Notes: generated from the sequence alone by a model not told the origin. A stretch of 35,568 nucleotides of DNA from Alteribacillus sp041949975 (GCF_041949975.1 NZ_JBHFQG010000038.1:1-35568), one strand, 5' to 3'. Positions 7,522-15,841 are shown, numbered from the stretch's first letter. Program-made: numbers and translations.

Positions 7522-8910
7522 ATGGATTACAGAATTGAAAAAGATACGCTTGGAGAAATGAAAGTACCCGCGGATAAACATTGGGCGGCGCAAACACAGC
7601 GAAGCCTTGAGAACTTTAAAATTGGAAAAGAAGTAATGCCTATCGAAGTTGTTCATGCATTTGCGATTCTTAAGCGATCCGCAGCTCTTGCTAACAAACG
7701 GCTTAATAAAATAGAGCCAGAAAAAGCGGATGCTATTGCCAAGGCAGCTGATGAAGTATTAAGCGGAGAACTCGATGACCACTTCCCTCTTGTGGTTTGG
7801 CAGACAGGCAGCGGCACCCAGTCTAATATGAATATGAATGAAGTATTAGCACGTCGCGCAACAGAAATTTTAAAAGAAAAAGGAGAAGACCTCACCATCC
7901 ACCCAAATGATGATGTCAACCGCTCCCAAAGCTCTAATGACACCTTCCCGACAGCTATGCACATTGCAGCCGTTGAAAAAGTAGAAAACGATGTCCTGCC
8001 GGCCATAGATATTCTAAAAAATACTTTGAAAGAAAAGCAGCAAGCATTTGAAGATGTTATTAAAATCGGACGCACTCACCTGCAGGATGCTACACCTCTT
8101 ACACTCGGTCAGGAATTCAGCGGATGGAACCGCATGCTTGAAAAGAGCAGTGAGATGATTAAAGAAAGCATCGAACACGTAAAAGACCTCGCGATTGGCG
8201 GAACAGCTGTCGGCACTGGCATTAATGCACACCCTAAATTTGGGGAATATGTAGCAGAAGAAATCAGCACCGTTACGGAAAAATCCTTCCGTTCTGCACC
8301 GAACAAATTTCACTCGCTAACAAGTCACGATGAAATCAATTATGCTCATGGTGCATTAAAAGGCCTTGCAGCTGACTTAATGAAAATTGCAAATGACGTG
8401 CGCTGGCTTTCAAGCGGTCCCCGTTCCGGTCTTAGTGAAATCACCATTCCTGCAAATGAGCCGGGAAGCTCTATTATGCCAGGAAAAGTCAACCCTACTC
8501 AGTCCGAAGCGTTAACGATGGTCGCATCTCAAGTGATGGGAAATGACGCAACCATTGGATTTGCGGCCAGTCAGGGGAACTTTGAATTAAATGTATTTAA
8601 GCCGGTGATCATTTATAACTTCCTGCAATCTTCCTACTTACTGGCAGATGCCATGGTTTCCTTTAACGATAAATGTGCTGTCGGCATTGAACCAAATCAT
8701 GAAAAAATCGAAGAGCATCTACGTAACTCTTTAATGCTGGTTACTGCGCTTAACCCACATATCGGGTATGAAAATGCAGCAAAAATTGCAAAATCAGCCC
8801 ATGAAAAAGGCCAAACGCTTAAAGAAGCAGTGCTTGAAAGCGGCTTGTTAACCGAAGAGCAATTTGAAGAGATTGTTGATCCATCTAAAATGATTTCTCC
8901 CCAAGAATAA
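7522..8910 (+). CDS. fumC: Class II fumarate hydratase
   Basis: A 462-residue cytoplasmic enzyme that interconverts fumarate and malate in the citric acid cycle (B. subtilis CitG). Typical stretches are seen throughout: TQRSLENFKIG near the start, GSGTQSNMNMNEVLA, NRSQSSNDTFPTAMHIA, IGRTHLQDATPLTLGQE, and the fumarase/aspartase signature GSSIMPGKVNPTQSEA at about residue 315. The absence of iron-sulphur cysteines and the full length support class II. AGGAGG precedes the ATG with good spacing. A strong terminator follows, so it is monocistronic. Confidence 0.97.
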   Translation: MDYRIEKDTLGEMKVPADKHWAAQTQRSLENFKIGKEVMPIEVVHAFAILKRSAALANKRLNKIEPEKADAIAKAADEVLSGELDDHFPLVVWQTGSGTQSNMNMNEVLARRATEILKEKGEDLTIHPNDDVNRSQSSNDTFPTAMHIAAVEKVENDVLPAIDILKNTLKEKQQAFEDVIKIGRTHLQDATPLTLGQEFSGWNRMLEKSSEMIKESIEHVKDLAIGGTAVGTGINAHPKFGEYVAEEISTVTEKSFRSAPNKFHSLTSHDEINYAHGALKGLAADLMKIANDVRWLSSGPRSGLSEITIPANEPGSSIMPGKVNPTQSEALTMVASQVMGNDATIGFAASQGNFELNVFKPVIIYNFLQSSYLLADAMVSFNDKCAVGIEPNHEKIEEHLRNSLMLVTALNPHIGYENAAKIAKSAHEKGQTLKEAVLESGLLTEEQFEEIVDPSKMISPQE

Positions 8911-8961
8911 ATGCCTATTAAACGACGAGATTCTGCTCATGTCAACATGACAGACTCATCA

Positions 8962-8999
8962 AAAAAGCTGACCGGGAACATAACCCGTGTCAGCTTTTT
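8962..8999 (+). terminator. fumC terminator
   Basis: AAAAAGCTGAC..CGGG pairs with CCCG..GTCAGCTTTTT, ending in a T-run. It lies about 50 bp after the fumC stop. Confidence 0.85.
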
Positions 9000-9060
9000 C
9001 ATCAGTTGAACAGTGGTAGAACCCGGCGGCACACCAAGTTTTTAATACAAAATGGCTGCG

Positions 9061-9243
9061 CTATGCTTCGTCATATGTATAGCGCACTACATATTTGTTA
9101 GTTTTTAATTTACGAATTTCCACAAAGGGCCCAATCTCATATCCATTGTGCCAGTTTTCCTCTAGCTTTGCTTTCAAGCATCCGGCTTGAAATTTGGAGC
9201 GAAACGTTTGTTTCCAATAGATCCAGCGTGGTTTATATGCCAT
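9061..9243 (-). CDS. Small basic protein of unknown function (60 aa)
   Basis: A 60-residue protein starting MAYKPRWIYWKQ, rich in aromatic and basic residues, with one Cys and the C-terminal segment NKYVVRYTYDEA. The frame is open further upstream, but the ATG at 9243 has AAAAGGAGTAGGAG at good spacing and is the convincing start. I do not recognise the family, and no motif suggests a role. It has no signal peptide or membrane helix. It is divergently placed from nothing obvious, lying between the fumC terminator and the pgpA-like gene. Confidence 0.6.
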   Translation of the reverse strand: MAYKPRWIYWKQTFRSKFQAGCLKAKLEENWHNGYEIGPFVEIRKLKTNKYVVRYTYDEA

Positions 9244-9375
9244 CGCACTAACTCCTACTCCTTTTAATATTTTCCTTACTATTTTATCCCATTTTCGCTG
9301 AAAAATCACGTTTTCTCAAATTTTAATAAGGGTATAAGGGATGGCCCTGCTTCATCCTTCACGTATCAACCCATC

Positions 9376-9412
9376 AAAAAAGGAGCCATCCCGTAGTGAA
9401 CAGCTCCCTTTT
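9376..9412 (-). terminator. Terminator of the pgpA-like gene
   Basis: On the minus strand AAAAGGGAGC pairs with GCTCCTTTTTT across a loop of about 16 nt, with a T-run at the end. It lies just after the stop codon of the gene at 9428-9979. Confidence 0.75.
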
Positions 9413-9427
9413 CTGTTAAGCCGCAGC

Positions 9428-9979
9428 TTACCCGATTAATTCTTCATCTTCTCTCTTTCTAATTTGATCTTTTCTTTTGTTTTCTTCTTTGTCTCTCATT
9501 CTATGAGCCAGTCTCGCAGATGCGCTTGAAGCGATGCTTGCTACAAGATCATCTAAAAAGGTGTGAACTTGATCTTTATTTTCATCCAGTCGTTTGATGA
9601 CTCCATGTTTTTCTTTATCTAAATATCCAAAAGTTGTCACCGCAATGCTTCCAAATCCAAACACAGAGCCAAGCGCTATCGTTTCATCCACGCCAAACAA
9701 TCCTTCATCTGTGTCTACTAAAGATTGCAAAGGTTCAGACAACATATTTTTTTCTGCCAGTTTATCTAACTCAATTCCTACAAGAATGGCATGCTGGATT
9801 TCTCTTTTACAAAGAACCGCATCTGCACTTTCATAGCAATCTTCTTTTGTTAAATTAGGAGCATATTTGACTTGCATTTCATATACAATATCAGCTATAT
9901 CTTTAACTTCAACGCCTCTGTTTTTTAATGCTTTTCGAGCAGCATCTTCGACTACATCACAAGGTACAGGTTTTTTCAT
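9428..9979 (-). CDS. PgpA-family protein (YutG-like phosphatidylglycerophosphatase A)
   Basis: A 183-residue protein matching Gram-positive PgpA-family members such as B. subtilis YutG. Recognisable parts are DVVEDAARKALKNRGV at the start, the Gly-rich TIALGSVFGFGSIAVTTFGYLDK, and HTFLDDLVASIASSASARLAHR near the end. E. coli PgpA dephosphorylates phosphatidylglycerophosphate in phospholipid synthesis. Whether the short, soluble-looking Gram-positive forms do this is uncertain. The tail is highly charged (KRKDQIRKREDEE). AGAGGAGG precedes the ATG. Confidence 0.8.
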   Translation of the reverse strand: MKKPVPCDVVEDAARKALKNRGVEVKDIADIVYEMQVKYAPNLTKEDCYESADAVLCKREIQHAILVGIELDKLAEKNMLSEPLQSLVDTDEGLFGVDETIALGSVFGFGSIAVTTFGYLDKEKHGVIKRLDENKDQVHTFLDDLVASIASSASARLAHRMRDKEENKRKDQIRKREDEELIG

Positions 9980-10131
9980 GATAAAAGCCTCCTCTTATTT
10001 CCATTCTATCATATGCTTGGGATATTTGTTTCATTTCTGCATGTGATACAATAACGATTAGTTTGTTATTAATACATATATGTCAGAAGATACCTATTCG
10101 ATATTACCGTAGAGAAAGGAAGTTAAACATC

Positions 10132-10854
10132 GTGAACGGTAAAATGACATCTTTATCCTTTCACAGTGACCTTTTAGAGCATACTTTTGATCTGCCTGTG
10201 TATTTGCCGCCTAATTATAATGCATTATATACGTACCATCTCGCTATTGCCCAGGACGGCAGAGATTATTTCCAGCTTGGGCGGATCGGTAGGAAAATGG
10301 AAGCTGCCATGAAGGAAGGAGCAAGAGACACTATTGTGGTGGGAATTCCCTACCCTTCTGTAGAAATGAGAAGAAAATGGTACCATCCAGAAAATAAAGC
10401 CCACTATACATATTTACAATTTTTAGTAAAAGAACTCCTGCCTTTTTTAGAAAAAACTTATTCGACCTGGAGTCTGGCTCATGGGAGAACATTAATGGGA
10501 GATTCATTAGGCGCCACCATTTCTTTACTGGCGGCACTTTATTACCCTCATTCTTTCTCAAGAGTGATGATGCATTCTCCGTACGTTGATAACAATGTGT
10601 TGCAATTAGTGATAGACAATCAAGAATGGAACAGTTTTGATATTTATCATATGATTGGAACCGAAGAAACAAAAGTAAAAACGACAAACGGAACGATAGA
10701 AGATTTTCTTACCCCAAACCGACAATTACATAATATTTTAAAAAAAGGAAAAGCTCGTTATTATTATCATGAATTTGAAGGAGGCCATTTTTGGAAATAC
10801 TGGGAAAAAGATATTGCAAACGCCCTTCGATTTATGTTTGATATTCATACGTAA
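10132..10854 (+). CDS. yjcH: Putative esterase, alpha/beta-hydrolase fold (YjcH-like)
   Basis: A 240-residue alpha/beta hydrolase of the putative esterase (esterase D-like) family. The nucleophile elbow is GDSLGA with Ser125, and a late HFWKYW segment probably carries the catalytic His. The N-terminal LPVYLPPNYN and YHLAIAQDGRDYF are typical of this family. The frame is open from 10063, but a GTG at 10132 has AAAGGAAG at good spacing and gives the length I remember for B. subtilis YjcH. It leads a yjcH-yjcG-yjcF group, in the same relative order as in B. subtilis read from the other strand. The physiological substrate is unknown. Confidence 0.85.
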   Translation: MNGKMTSLSFHSDLLEHTFDLPVYLPPNYNALYTYHLAIAQDGRDYFQLGRIGRKMEAAMKEGARDTIVVGIPYPSVEMRRKWYHPENKAHYTYLQFLVKELLPFLEKTYSTWSLAHGRTLMGDSLGATISLLAALYYPHSFSRVMMHSPYVDNNVLQLVIDNQEWNSFDIYHMIGTEETKVKTTNGTIEDFLTPNRQLHNILKKGKARYYYHEFEGGHFWKYWEKDIANALRFMFDIHT

Positions 10855-10984
10855 CGGGAATAAACTTAAAAAATGTGTCTTCTTTTAAAAAAGCCACTGA
10901 GCCGAGGACTCGCCGCCAACAAACAGGTGCGTGCTCCGGTGGATACAATTAATCCATTAAAAGAGCCAAACGGAGGGGTAAGGG

Positions 10985-11494
10985 ATGAAGTATGGTGTAG
11001 CTTTTTTTCCATCTAAACAATTACAGGATATCGCGAATTCTTATCGAAAACGCTATGATACTCATTACTCATGGATACCGCCGCATGTCACGTTAAAATC
11101 ACCTTATGAGATAGAGGAAGGCGAGCTTGAAGCAGAAATCAAAAACATACGAAATATTTCTGCAAAGACACCTCCTTTTCCTCTAACGATTTATAAAGCC
11201 GATACCTTTCATCCGAAAGAAAATAAAATTTTTCTAAAAATCAAACCAAACGAAACGCTTCTTTCTTTATATGAATCATTAAATGAAGCGAACAAAGACC
11301 AAAAAGAAGAATTCACCCCCCACCTGACGATAGGCAGGGATTTAACCGATGATGAACACTTTGATGTTGTGGATCAATTAAAGATGAAAGATATTCATCA
11401 TGAAGAAATTATTGACAGAATCCAGCTTTTATATCAGTTAGAAGATGGTTCTTGGACTGTATACGAAACGTTTCGTTTAGGAAAGGAAGTATAA
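10985..11494 (+). CDS. yjcG: 2H phosphoesterase / RNA 2',3'-cyclic phosphodiesterase-like (YjcG-like)
   Basis: A 169-residue protein with the two histidine motifs of the 2H phosphoesterase superfamily: HVTLKSP in the first half and HLTIGRD in the second. Family members hydrolyse 2',3'-cyclic phosphates or ligate RNA; the B. subtilis homologue's substrate is not settled. The start is supported by GGAGGGGTAAGGG before ATG. The downstream acetyltransferase starts 2 nt after its stop, so the two are translated as a pair. Confidence 0.9.
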   Translation: MKYGVAFFPSKQLQDIANSYRKRYDTHYSWIPPHVTLKSPYEIEEGELEAEIKNIRNISAKTPPFPLTIYKADTFHPKENKIFLKIKPNETLLSLYESLNEANKDQKEEFTPHLTIGRDLTDDEHFDVVDQLKMKDIHHEEIIDRIQLLYQLEDGSWTVYETFRLGKEV

Positions 11495-11496
11495 CT

Positions 11497-11946
11497 GTGG
11501 AAGTAAAAGAAGTTTCCTCCAAGCAGCAATTAGAGCTAAATGACGCTTTCAAAGTGAGATTTGAAGTATTTGTACAGGAACAAAATGTTCCAGAAGAAGA
11601 AGAGGTAGATGAATTTGAAGAAACAGCTTTGCACTTTGTAGCTTATGACCACGGCGATCCGATAGGAGCGGGACGCCTTCGCTATGTGGATGGATATGCA
11701 AAAGTGGAGCGCATATGTGTACTTGCCCAATACCGCCATACCGGGGCCGGGCGCTTAATCATGGAAGCCATCGAAGAAAAAGCAAAAAAAGATAACTTTC
11801 CTTCTATGAAATTAAATGCGCAAATCAGCGCTGCTGACTTTTACAAAAAGCTTGGATATCATGTCACATCTGGTGAATTTTTGGACGCCGGTATTCCCCA
11901 CGTAGAGATGAAAAAAGCACTCCAAGCCGGATCTCAGTCTATTTAA
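11497..11946 (+). CDS. yjcF: GNAT-family N-acetyltransferase (YjcF-like)
   Basis: A 149-residue GCN5-type acetyltransferase (ElaA-like subgroup). It shows VRFEVFVQEQNVPEEEEVDE, IGAGRLRYVDGYAKVERICVL and the acetyl-CoA loop QYRHTGAGRLIMEA, followed by NAQISAADFYKKLGY. The frame extends upstream into yjcG, but a GTG at 11497 preceded by AAAGGAAG at 7-nt spacing is the better start. It is the last gene of the yjcH-yjcG-yjcF group and converges on the MBL-fold gene with only 25 bp between the stops and no clear terminator. Confidence 0.9.
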   Translation: MEVKEVSSKQQLELNDAFKVRFEVFVQEQNVPEEEEVDEFEETALHFVAYDHGDPIGAGRLRYVDGYAKVERICVLAQYRHTGAGRLIMEAIEEKAKKDNFPSMKLNAQISAADFYKKLGYHVTSGEFLDAGIPHVEMKKALQAGSQSI

Positions 11947-11971
11947 TCTATGATGCTCAGAGTACTTTCTC

Positions 11972-12874
11972 TTATCGCTTCGAGGAAGGCTGGATCTTAA
12001 AATAATAGTTTTCAGTGAAAAATTCAGCCTTTCCTTCATCCACTAAAGCTTTCATATATGCTAATGCTGCTGTTCGAAATATAACCATCCCTCCTATATT
12101 GGAAAGGGAAATATTTTTCTTGCGGAGAAATTTGGCTGTTAACCCTTCAACAGTTGAGCTCTTTTGCTCCATTAATACCATCTCAAGTTCGTATAATAAT
12201 GATGAATGCCATTTTATGTTTTGTTGTACAGTTTCTTTAAACGCTGTCTCATATTCCCCATGTCCTGGCACGGCTCCCTCGGCCTCGATGGAAAGAAGAT
12301 ACTGAAGAGAGTGCTGAGCGGCCTTAACATCAATCATAAATGGTATAATGTGCTTTTCTAAATAAGACACCTCAAAGTAACTGTCTGCGGCAAAAAGGAT
12401 GCCTTTCGTTAAAAAAGCTGCCTGCTCATAACTGTGTCCGGGCAAAGCACATACCCTTCCTTCTATTCCTGCTATTTTCAAAGGACCTTCTTTTACAACA
12501 TGATCTACTTGAACGGGCGGCCCTTCTAGAAATTTATTTCTTAATTCAGACAGCGGTTCGACCCCTTGAAATAAATAAATGGGTTCGAGTCTCGGGTTTT
12601 CTAATACAGCACCTTCCAGTTGGGTCGCATGTACTGTAACTTCAGCGTTTTCTTTTAACCAGGCAGCTCCTCCAAAATGGTCTGTATGAGCATGAGTAAT
12701 AAAAAGGTCTGTAACCGGAAGCCCGGCTTCCTTCAATAGCTTCCACGCCTTTTTAGCTGTTCCCTTATCAATGCCCGCGTCAATAAGAAGGCCTTTGTTT
12801 TCATGTTGGATATACCCCATGTTCACCGCATGATCGAGATAATAGATGTTTTCTTTTATATGTACCAGTTTCAT
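11972..12874 (-). CDS. MBL-fold metallo-hydrolase
   Basis: A 300-residue metallo-beta-lactamase-fold protein. The zinc motif THAHTDHFGG is at about residues 60-69, with later metal-site stretches LPGHSYEQAAFL, FAADSYF and VPGHGEYE. A C-terminal extension of about 90 residues follows that looks like a helical winged domain. The upstream ATG at 12901 is possible, but the ATG at 12874 has GAGAGGTTACCAT and starts the usual MKLVHIKENIYYLD. The substrate is unknown; this subgroup is annotated broadly in Bacillus genomes. Confidence 0.88.
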   Translation of the reverse strand: MKLVHIKENIYYLDHAVNMGYIQHENKGLLIDAGIDKGTAKKAWKLLKEAGLPVTDLFITHAHTDHFGGAAWLKENAEVTVHATQLEGAVLENPRLEPIYLFQGVEPLSELRNKFLEGPPVQVDHVVKEGPLKIAGIEGRVCALPGHSYEQAAFLTKGILFAADSYFEVSYLEKHIIPFMIDVKAAQHSLQYLLSIEAEGAVPGHGEYETAFKETVQQNIKWHSSLLYELEMVLMEQKSSTVEGLTAKFLRKKNISLSNIGGMVIFRTAALAYMKALVDEGKAEFFTENYYFKIQPSSKR

Positions 12875-13024
12875 ATGGTAACCTCTCTTCTGTTTACCCA
12901 TATTTTAAAGGAAAATAAAAATATATCCAAATATGAGAGAGTAAACCATGTTTTTATTACACAAAGAACCGCCTTCTGAAATTTAGAGCACGGTTTTATT
13001 ATAAGTATGGGACACCTTTCAATG

Positions 13025-13264
13025 TTAGGCCTGTGCGTCGAACCGTCGCCCCTTTCCGTAAATTTTTTTCTCCATTTCTCTGCGTTTTCTCATAACATCC
13101 ATTTCTTCTTCAAATCTATAAGCATTTCTTTCATCTTGATGGCTGATTTTCTGCCATGCTGCAGGTGAAATCGGCTGGATTTTACGAACAGCTGGCTCAT
13201 TCTCTGCGAGGCGGCTTCCATAATTTACAGCCTGTTCATTTTTAGTCGGTGCAACGTACCCCAT
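13025..13264 (-). CDS. Hypothetical charged protein (79 aa)
   Basis: A 79-residue protein starting MGYVAPTKNEQAVNYG. The C-terminal half, from EERNAYRFEEE-like sequence through MRKRREMEKKIYGKGRRFD, is strongly charged and probably helical. No signal peptide, membrane helix or known motif is visible, and I do not recognise the family. AAGGGAGTGAG stands ahead of the ATG, which supports it as a real gene. It is divergent from the cotZ-type gene. Confidence 0.65.
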   Translation of the reverse strand: MGYVAPTKNEQAVNYGSRLAENEPAVRKIQPISPAAWQKISHQDERNAYRFEEEMDVMRKRREMEKKIYGKGRRFDAQA

Positions 13265-13424
13265 ATTCTCACTCCCTTATTATTAAGAAAGTTGCGTGAT
13301 TTTGACAAACCCCTATCAAGCTTCTGCTTTTCTATATTATGTATACCCTCTGGCCTCTGTTCTAATCCTGTTTTTATCTAAATAATGGCATACGCCCAAT
13401 TCTTTATTTGTAGCGAATAATTAA

Positions 13425-13453
13425 CACCTTTTTAGACGTTTGGATATATGATA
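13425..13453 (+). promoter_or_regulatory. SigK-like promoter of the cotZ-type gene
   Basis: CACC, a 16-bp spacer and TATATGATA match the mother-cell SigK pattern (mACm and CATAnnnTA) with one change in the -10. It lies about 30 bp before the start of a spore coat gene, which SigK would be expected to transcribe. Confidence 0.45.
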
Positions 13454-13484
13454 GTAAAGAAAAGAAGCTAAAGGAGTGAAAGAC

Positions 13485-13967
13485 ATGGGTTGTAGAAAAC
13501 ACGACAGCGACGCTGGAAGCTGCGTATGCGATGCAGTAGTAGCGATTAAAGAGGCCCAGGAGGCAGTTGATGATAGAGCTGATTGCAGAAACAGCTGCTT
13601 TAACGATTTATTAAGCCCGACTGGAAACAACAATGGTTTAGATACGGTCCCATTTCTTCTTCAAAACAAAAAAGGTAATTATTTCTTTGCAACCGGGGCG
13701 CTCGGAAGGGACGACTGCTTCCAAACCGTCTTTTTCCGCGTAGAAAAAGTTGACGAAAAGAACTGCTGTGCAACATTGTCTTTATTGCGCCCGGATATTG
13801 ACTTAGACTTCGATAAATGCTGCGTTGACCCTACTTCACTTTGCGAAGTTGATGAACTCGAACGCACAAGACACTGTATTGAAGTCGATCTTGACTGCTT
13901 CTGCGCTATTCAATGTCTGGATCCAAACTTAGTAGGCGATATTGATAAGCATCATAAATGCAAATAA
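13485..13967 (+). CDS. cotZ: Spore coat protein, CotY/CotZ family
   Basis: A 160-residue cysteine-rich protein of the CotY/CotZ family, outer spore crust components that crosslink through disulphides. Cysteines occur in CRKHDSDAGSCVCDAV, DCRNSCFNDLL, DDCF, NCCAT, KCC, LCEV, HCIEVDLDCFCAIQC and KC. The stretch DTVPFLLQNKKGNYFFATG is typical of the family. The ATG at 13485 follows AAAGGAGTGAAAGAC and is preferred over the GTG at 13476. Only one CotY/Z-type gene is present here, where B. subtilis has both cotY and cotZ. It converges on cotO across a strong terminator. Confidence 0.93.
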   Translation: MGCRKHDSDAGSCVCDAVVAIKEAQEAVDDRADCRNSCFNDLLSPTGNNNGLDTVPFLLQNKKGNYFFATGALGRDDCFQTVFFRVEKVDEKNCCATLSLLRPDIDLDFDKCCVDPTSLCEVDELERTRHCIEVDLDCFCAIQCLDPNLVGDIDKHHKCK

Positions 13968-13977
13968 CATTTTATTG

Positions 13978-14020
13978 AAAAGGCAAAGGGAATAGATCTC
14001 CCTGTTCCCTCTGCCTTTTT
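13978..14020. terminator. Bidirectional terminator between cotZ-type gene and cotO
   Basis: AAAGGCAAAGGGAA pairs with TTCCCTCTGCCTTTTT with one bulge, flanked by an A-run and a T-run, between two convergent genes. Confidence 0.85.
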
Positions 14021-14033
14021 CTTATAAACTAAT

Positions 14034-14531
14034 TTATAAACTAACAATATACATGTCCGTAATATCTTTATCTTTAACAATAATTCTAGAAAAGTTTCTT
14101 CTATCCTGCATGACCACTTCCCCGTTTTCAGCATATAGAAGTTTTCCTTGTAAATGTTTGTCTTTGGTTTCACAAGCGATTACCGGCTGAATAAAGTGTG
14201 GGAGCGTTTCAATATATTGAAGCATTTCTTTGACATTTTTACTTGGCTCTTCCGTTTGTTCCTCGTCGTCTGCTTCTTCTATTTCTTCCTCTTTTTCTAT
14301 TTCATTTTTTAATTCTTCTTCAAATTCATTTGATTCTTCAGATGATTGCTTTTCCTTTTTTTGTTTTGATTTCTGCTTGATTTTTTTATTCTTTTTTTCC
14401 TGCTTTGGATTCGATTTGCTGCCGATCTTTTTTCGAACGGATAACGTTTGTCCGCTTCCTGTAATATTTGAAAAAGAAGGCTGTTCAATATAATACAACG
14501 GCTCGGCCTGTTTAACCTTGTTTTTCTCCAT
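14034..14531 (-). CDS. cotO: Spore coat protein CotO
   Basis: A 165-residue CotO-type coat protein. The middle is a long Lys-rich stretch (KQEKKNKKIKQKSKQKK) followed by a Glu-rich stretch, likely disordered or coiled. The C-terminus, NVKEMLQYIETLPHFIQPV then LQGKLLYAENGEVVMQDRR and DKDITDMYIVSL, resembles the conserved CotO C-terminal domain. The protein is shorter than the B. subtilis one (about 227 aa). The start at 14531 is set by GGGAGGGATGAAACA; a longer GTG start would overlap that site. CotO acts late in outer coat and crust assembly and would be expressed in the mother cell. Confidence 0.8.
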   Translation of the reverse strand: MEKNKVKQAEPLYYIEQPSFSNITGSGQTLSVRKKIGSKSNPKQEKKNKKIKQKSKQKKEKQSSEESNEFEEELKNEIEKEEEIEEADDEEQTEEPSKNVKEMLQYIETLPHFIQPVIACETKDKHLQGKLLYAENGEVVMQDRRNFSRIIVKDKDITDMYIVSL

Positions 14532-14693
14532 TGTTTCATCCCTCCCGGCAAACACTGTTTAGCTCCTGTTGCATTATATGCGTATCGAACACTTTCATTC
14601 TCATTTATTTTTTGGCAACCTTTCCTTTCCCTTTGCATAATTATTGGATAAACTGCCTTGTTTGCCTAAAGGGAAGGAATAGGAGGGAAAAAC

Positions 14694-15104
14694 ATGCTCT
14701 GGTTTCTTTTTGGAGGAAATATATTACTGGTCATCACTCTTTATATGTTTTTAGCCGAGCGAAAAAATAAGTGGCGCCCCTCCTCCTTTATTATGAATGC
14801 AATCATGACGCCAGTGACTTTATTTGCTCTTTGTACAGGCTTTTTGTTTACGTATATGCATCCTGGTTTTCTCATTGAAACGAGTATAGCAGCAGCGGTA
14901 CTCGGACTGAGCTGCGGACTTTTGTTTGGCAGCTTATTTGATTTTGATTCGGCTATGACCGGCGCATGTAATGGGTTAATGGCAGGGATTATGGCTCCAA
15001 TGCTTGGCGAAATGGCAGGACGTGCACCTTTGTTTCTTGTATTTACGCAGCTTCTCTTTTATATATTATTATATTATTTTCGGTTTGGTGCTCGTCTGTC
15101 TTAA
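14694..15104 (+). CDS. yjcA: Sporulation membrane protein YjcA-like
   Basis: A 136-residue protein with about four membrane helices and a short charged segment (AERKNKWRPSS) after the first. Its place next to cotO, cotZ and yjcZ matches B. subtilis yjcA, a sporulation gene of unknown role, and the Gly/Ala-rich FDFDSAMTGACNGLMAGIMAPML segment is typical of small Bacillus spore-associated membrane proteins. AGGAGGGAAAAAC precedes the ATG. Identity rests on size, topology and neighbourhood. Confidence 0.7.
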   Translation: MLWFLFGGNILLVITLYMFLAERKNKWRPSSFIMNAIMTPVTLFALCTGFLFTYMHPGFLIETSIAAAVLGLSCGLLFGSLFDFDSAMTGACNGLMAGIMAPMLGEMAGRAPLFLVFTQLLFYILLYYFRFGARLS

Positions 15105-15166
15105 CGATGATAAAGCATTTGCCTCCACGAGGGCCTATGAAAATACAGCTGTCTTTTTTATAAACT

Positions 15167-15198
15167 ATAAAAAGGTTCCAGCCGGGACCAGAACCTTA
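15167..15198 (-). terminator. yjcZ terminator
   Basis: On the minus strand AAGGTTC pairs with GGAACCTT and is followed by TTTTATAG, about 25 bp after the yjcZ stop. Confidence 0.7.
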
Positions 15199-15222
15199 CC
15201 TCCACCAATTTTTTTGCTTCGT

Positions 15223-15306
15223 TTAGCAAACGTACGCAGAACCTACAATGATGAGCAAAATAAATAGAACGACGATGAGAGTGAAACTGTTGTAATAACC
15301 GGACAT
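15223..15306 (-). CDS. yjcZ: YjcZ-family sporulation microprotein (27 aa)
   Basis: A 27-codon gene that starts MSGYYNSFTLIVVLF and continues as a hydrophobic helix to GSAYVC before a TAA stop. The pattern of MSGY, aromatic, then FxLIVVLFILLIIVG is the signature of the YjcZ/YhcZ-type small sporulation proteins of Bacillus, which sit in spore or forespore membranes. GGGAGGAAGGCAA lies ahead of the ATG. A SigK-like arrangement (AACC, 15 bp, CATATAGCT) is seen upstream. In B. subtilis yjcZ lies next to yjcA, as here. An extra terminal Cys is present. Confidence 0.88.
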   Translation of the reverse strand: MSGYYNSFTLIVVLFILLIIVGSAYVC

Positions 15307-15416
15307 TTGCCTTCCTCCCTTTCTAAGGAAGATTGAGAAAATCCTTCTCACCATAGCTATATGCGTTTTACCCAGAATGGTTCCGCTCGATTCTTTAACG
15401 AAGTACGGTACCTAAA

Positions 15417-15836
15417 ATGGAAACGTTTATCTTTATAGATACATGCACAGATTTTTCAAACTTCCATATACTGTTACAGGGTATACGCCATCCCCAGCAG
15501 CCTTCTGTTCAATATATTCCTCCTATTGTCATTATTCGGTATGTGAACCAGTGGACTGAAACATTTATCCCCGGTGACGGCCGAGTTATAGCATATGTCC
15601 TTGACTATAACCGCCGCACCGGCATGGTGTCTATGTTTATATACCAGCCGCCTTTCTACCGGCGTCAATACATACAAGTCTATCACGGTGATTTAGTGGG
15701 TATCAGTCCCTATTTCGGTCCTGCCCCCCCTCGTCCAGGTGGAGGACGCCCTCCCCGTCCGCTATATGGAGGTCCGGGTGGAGGTCCCGATCAAGGCGGG
15801 GGATTTTGGCCATGGCTGATCGGACAGTTCTTTTAA
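15417..15836 (+). CDS. Hypothetical Gly/Pro-rich protein (139 aa)
   Basis: A 139-residue open frame. The middle, VIIRYVNQWTETFIPGDGRVIAYV then NRRTGMVSMF and QYIQVYHGDLVGI, looks like a small beta-barrel domain. The tail is a Pro/Gly-rich repeat (APPRPGGGRPPRP, GGPGGGPDQGGG) that ends FWPWLIGQFF. Such tails are common in spore surface proteins, and it lies in the coat gene block, so a spore coat role is a guess. The ATG at 15417 has no good ribosome binding site, so the N-terminus is uncertain; an internal start is possible. I do not recognise a named family. Confidence 0.55.
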   Translation: METFIFIDTCTDFSNFHILLQGIRHPQQPSVQYIPPIVIIRYVNQWTETFIPGDGRVIAYVLDYNRRTGMVSMFIYQPPFYRRQYIQVYHGDLVGISPYFGPAPPRPGGGRPPRPLYGGPGGGPDQGGGFWPWLIGQFF

Positions 15837-15841
15837 AGAAC

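Noticed and set aside
7522..8910. Long antisense open frames opposite fumC (for example 7653-8075 and 8014-8313, minus strand)
   Set aside because: They have no good ribosome binding site or family motifs and lie wholly within a clear fumarase gene; codon bias of fumC creates them.
12960..13010. Terminator after the 79-aa gene (AACCG/CGGTT hairpin)
   Set aside because: Only five base pairs in the stem, a long loop and a weak T-run.
13485..13967. Cysteine-rich protein as a metal-binding toxin or bacteriocin
   Set aside because: Cys spacing, length and neighbours are those of the CotY/CotZ coat family.
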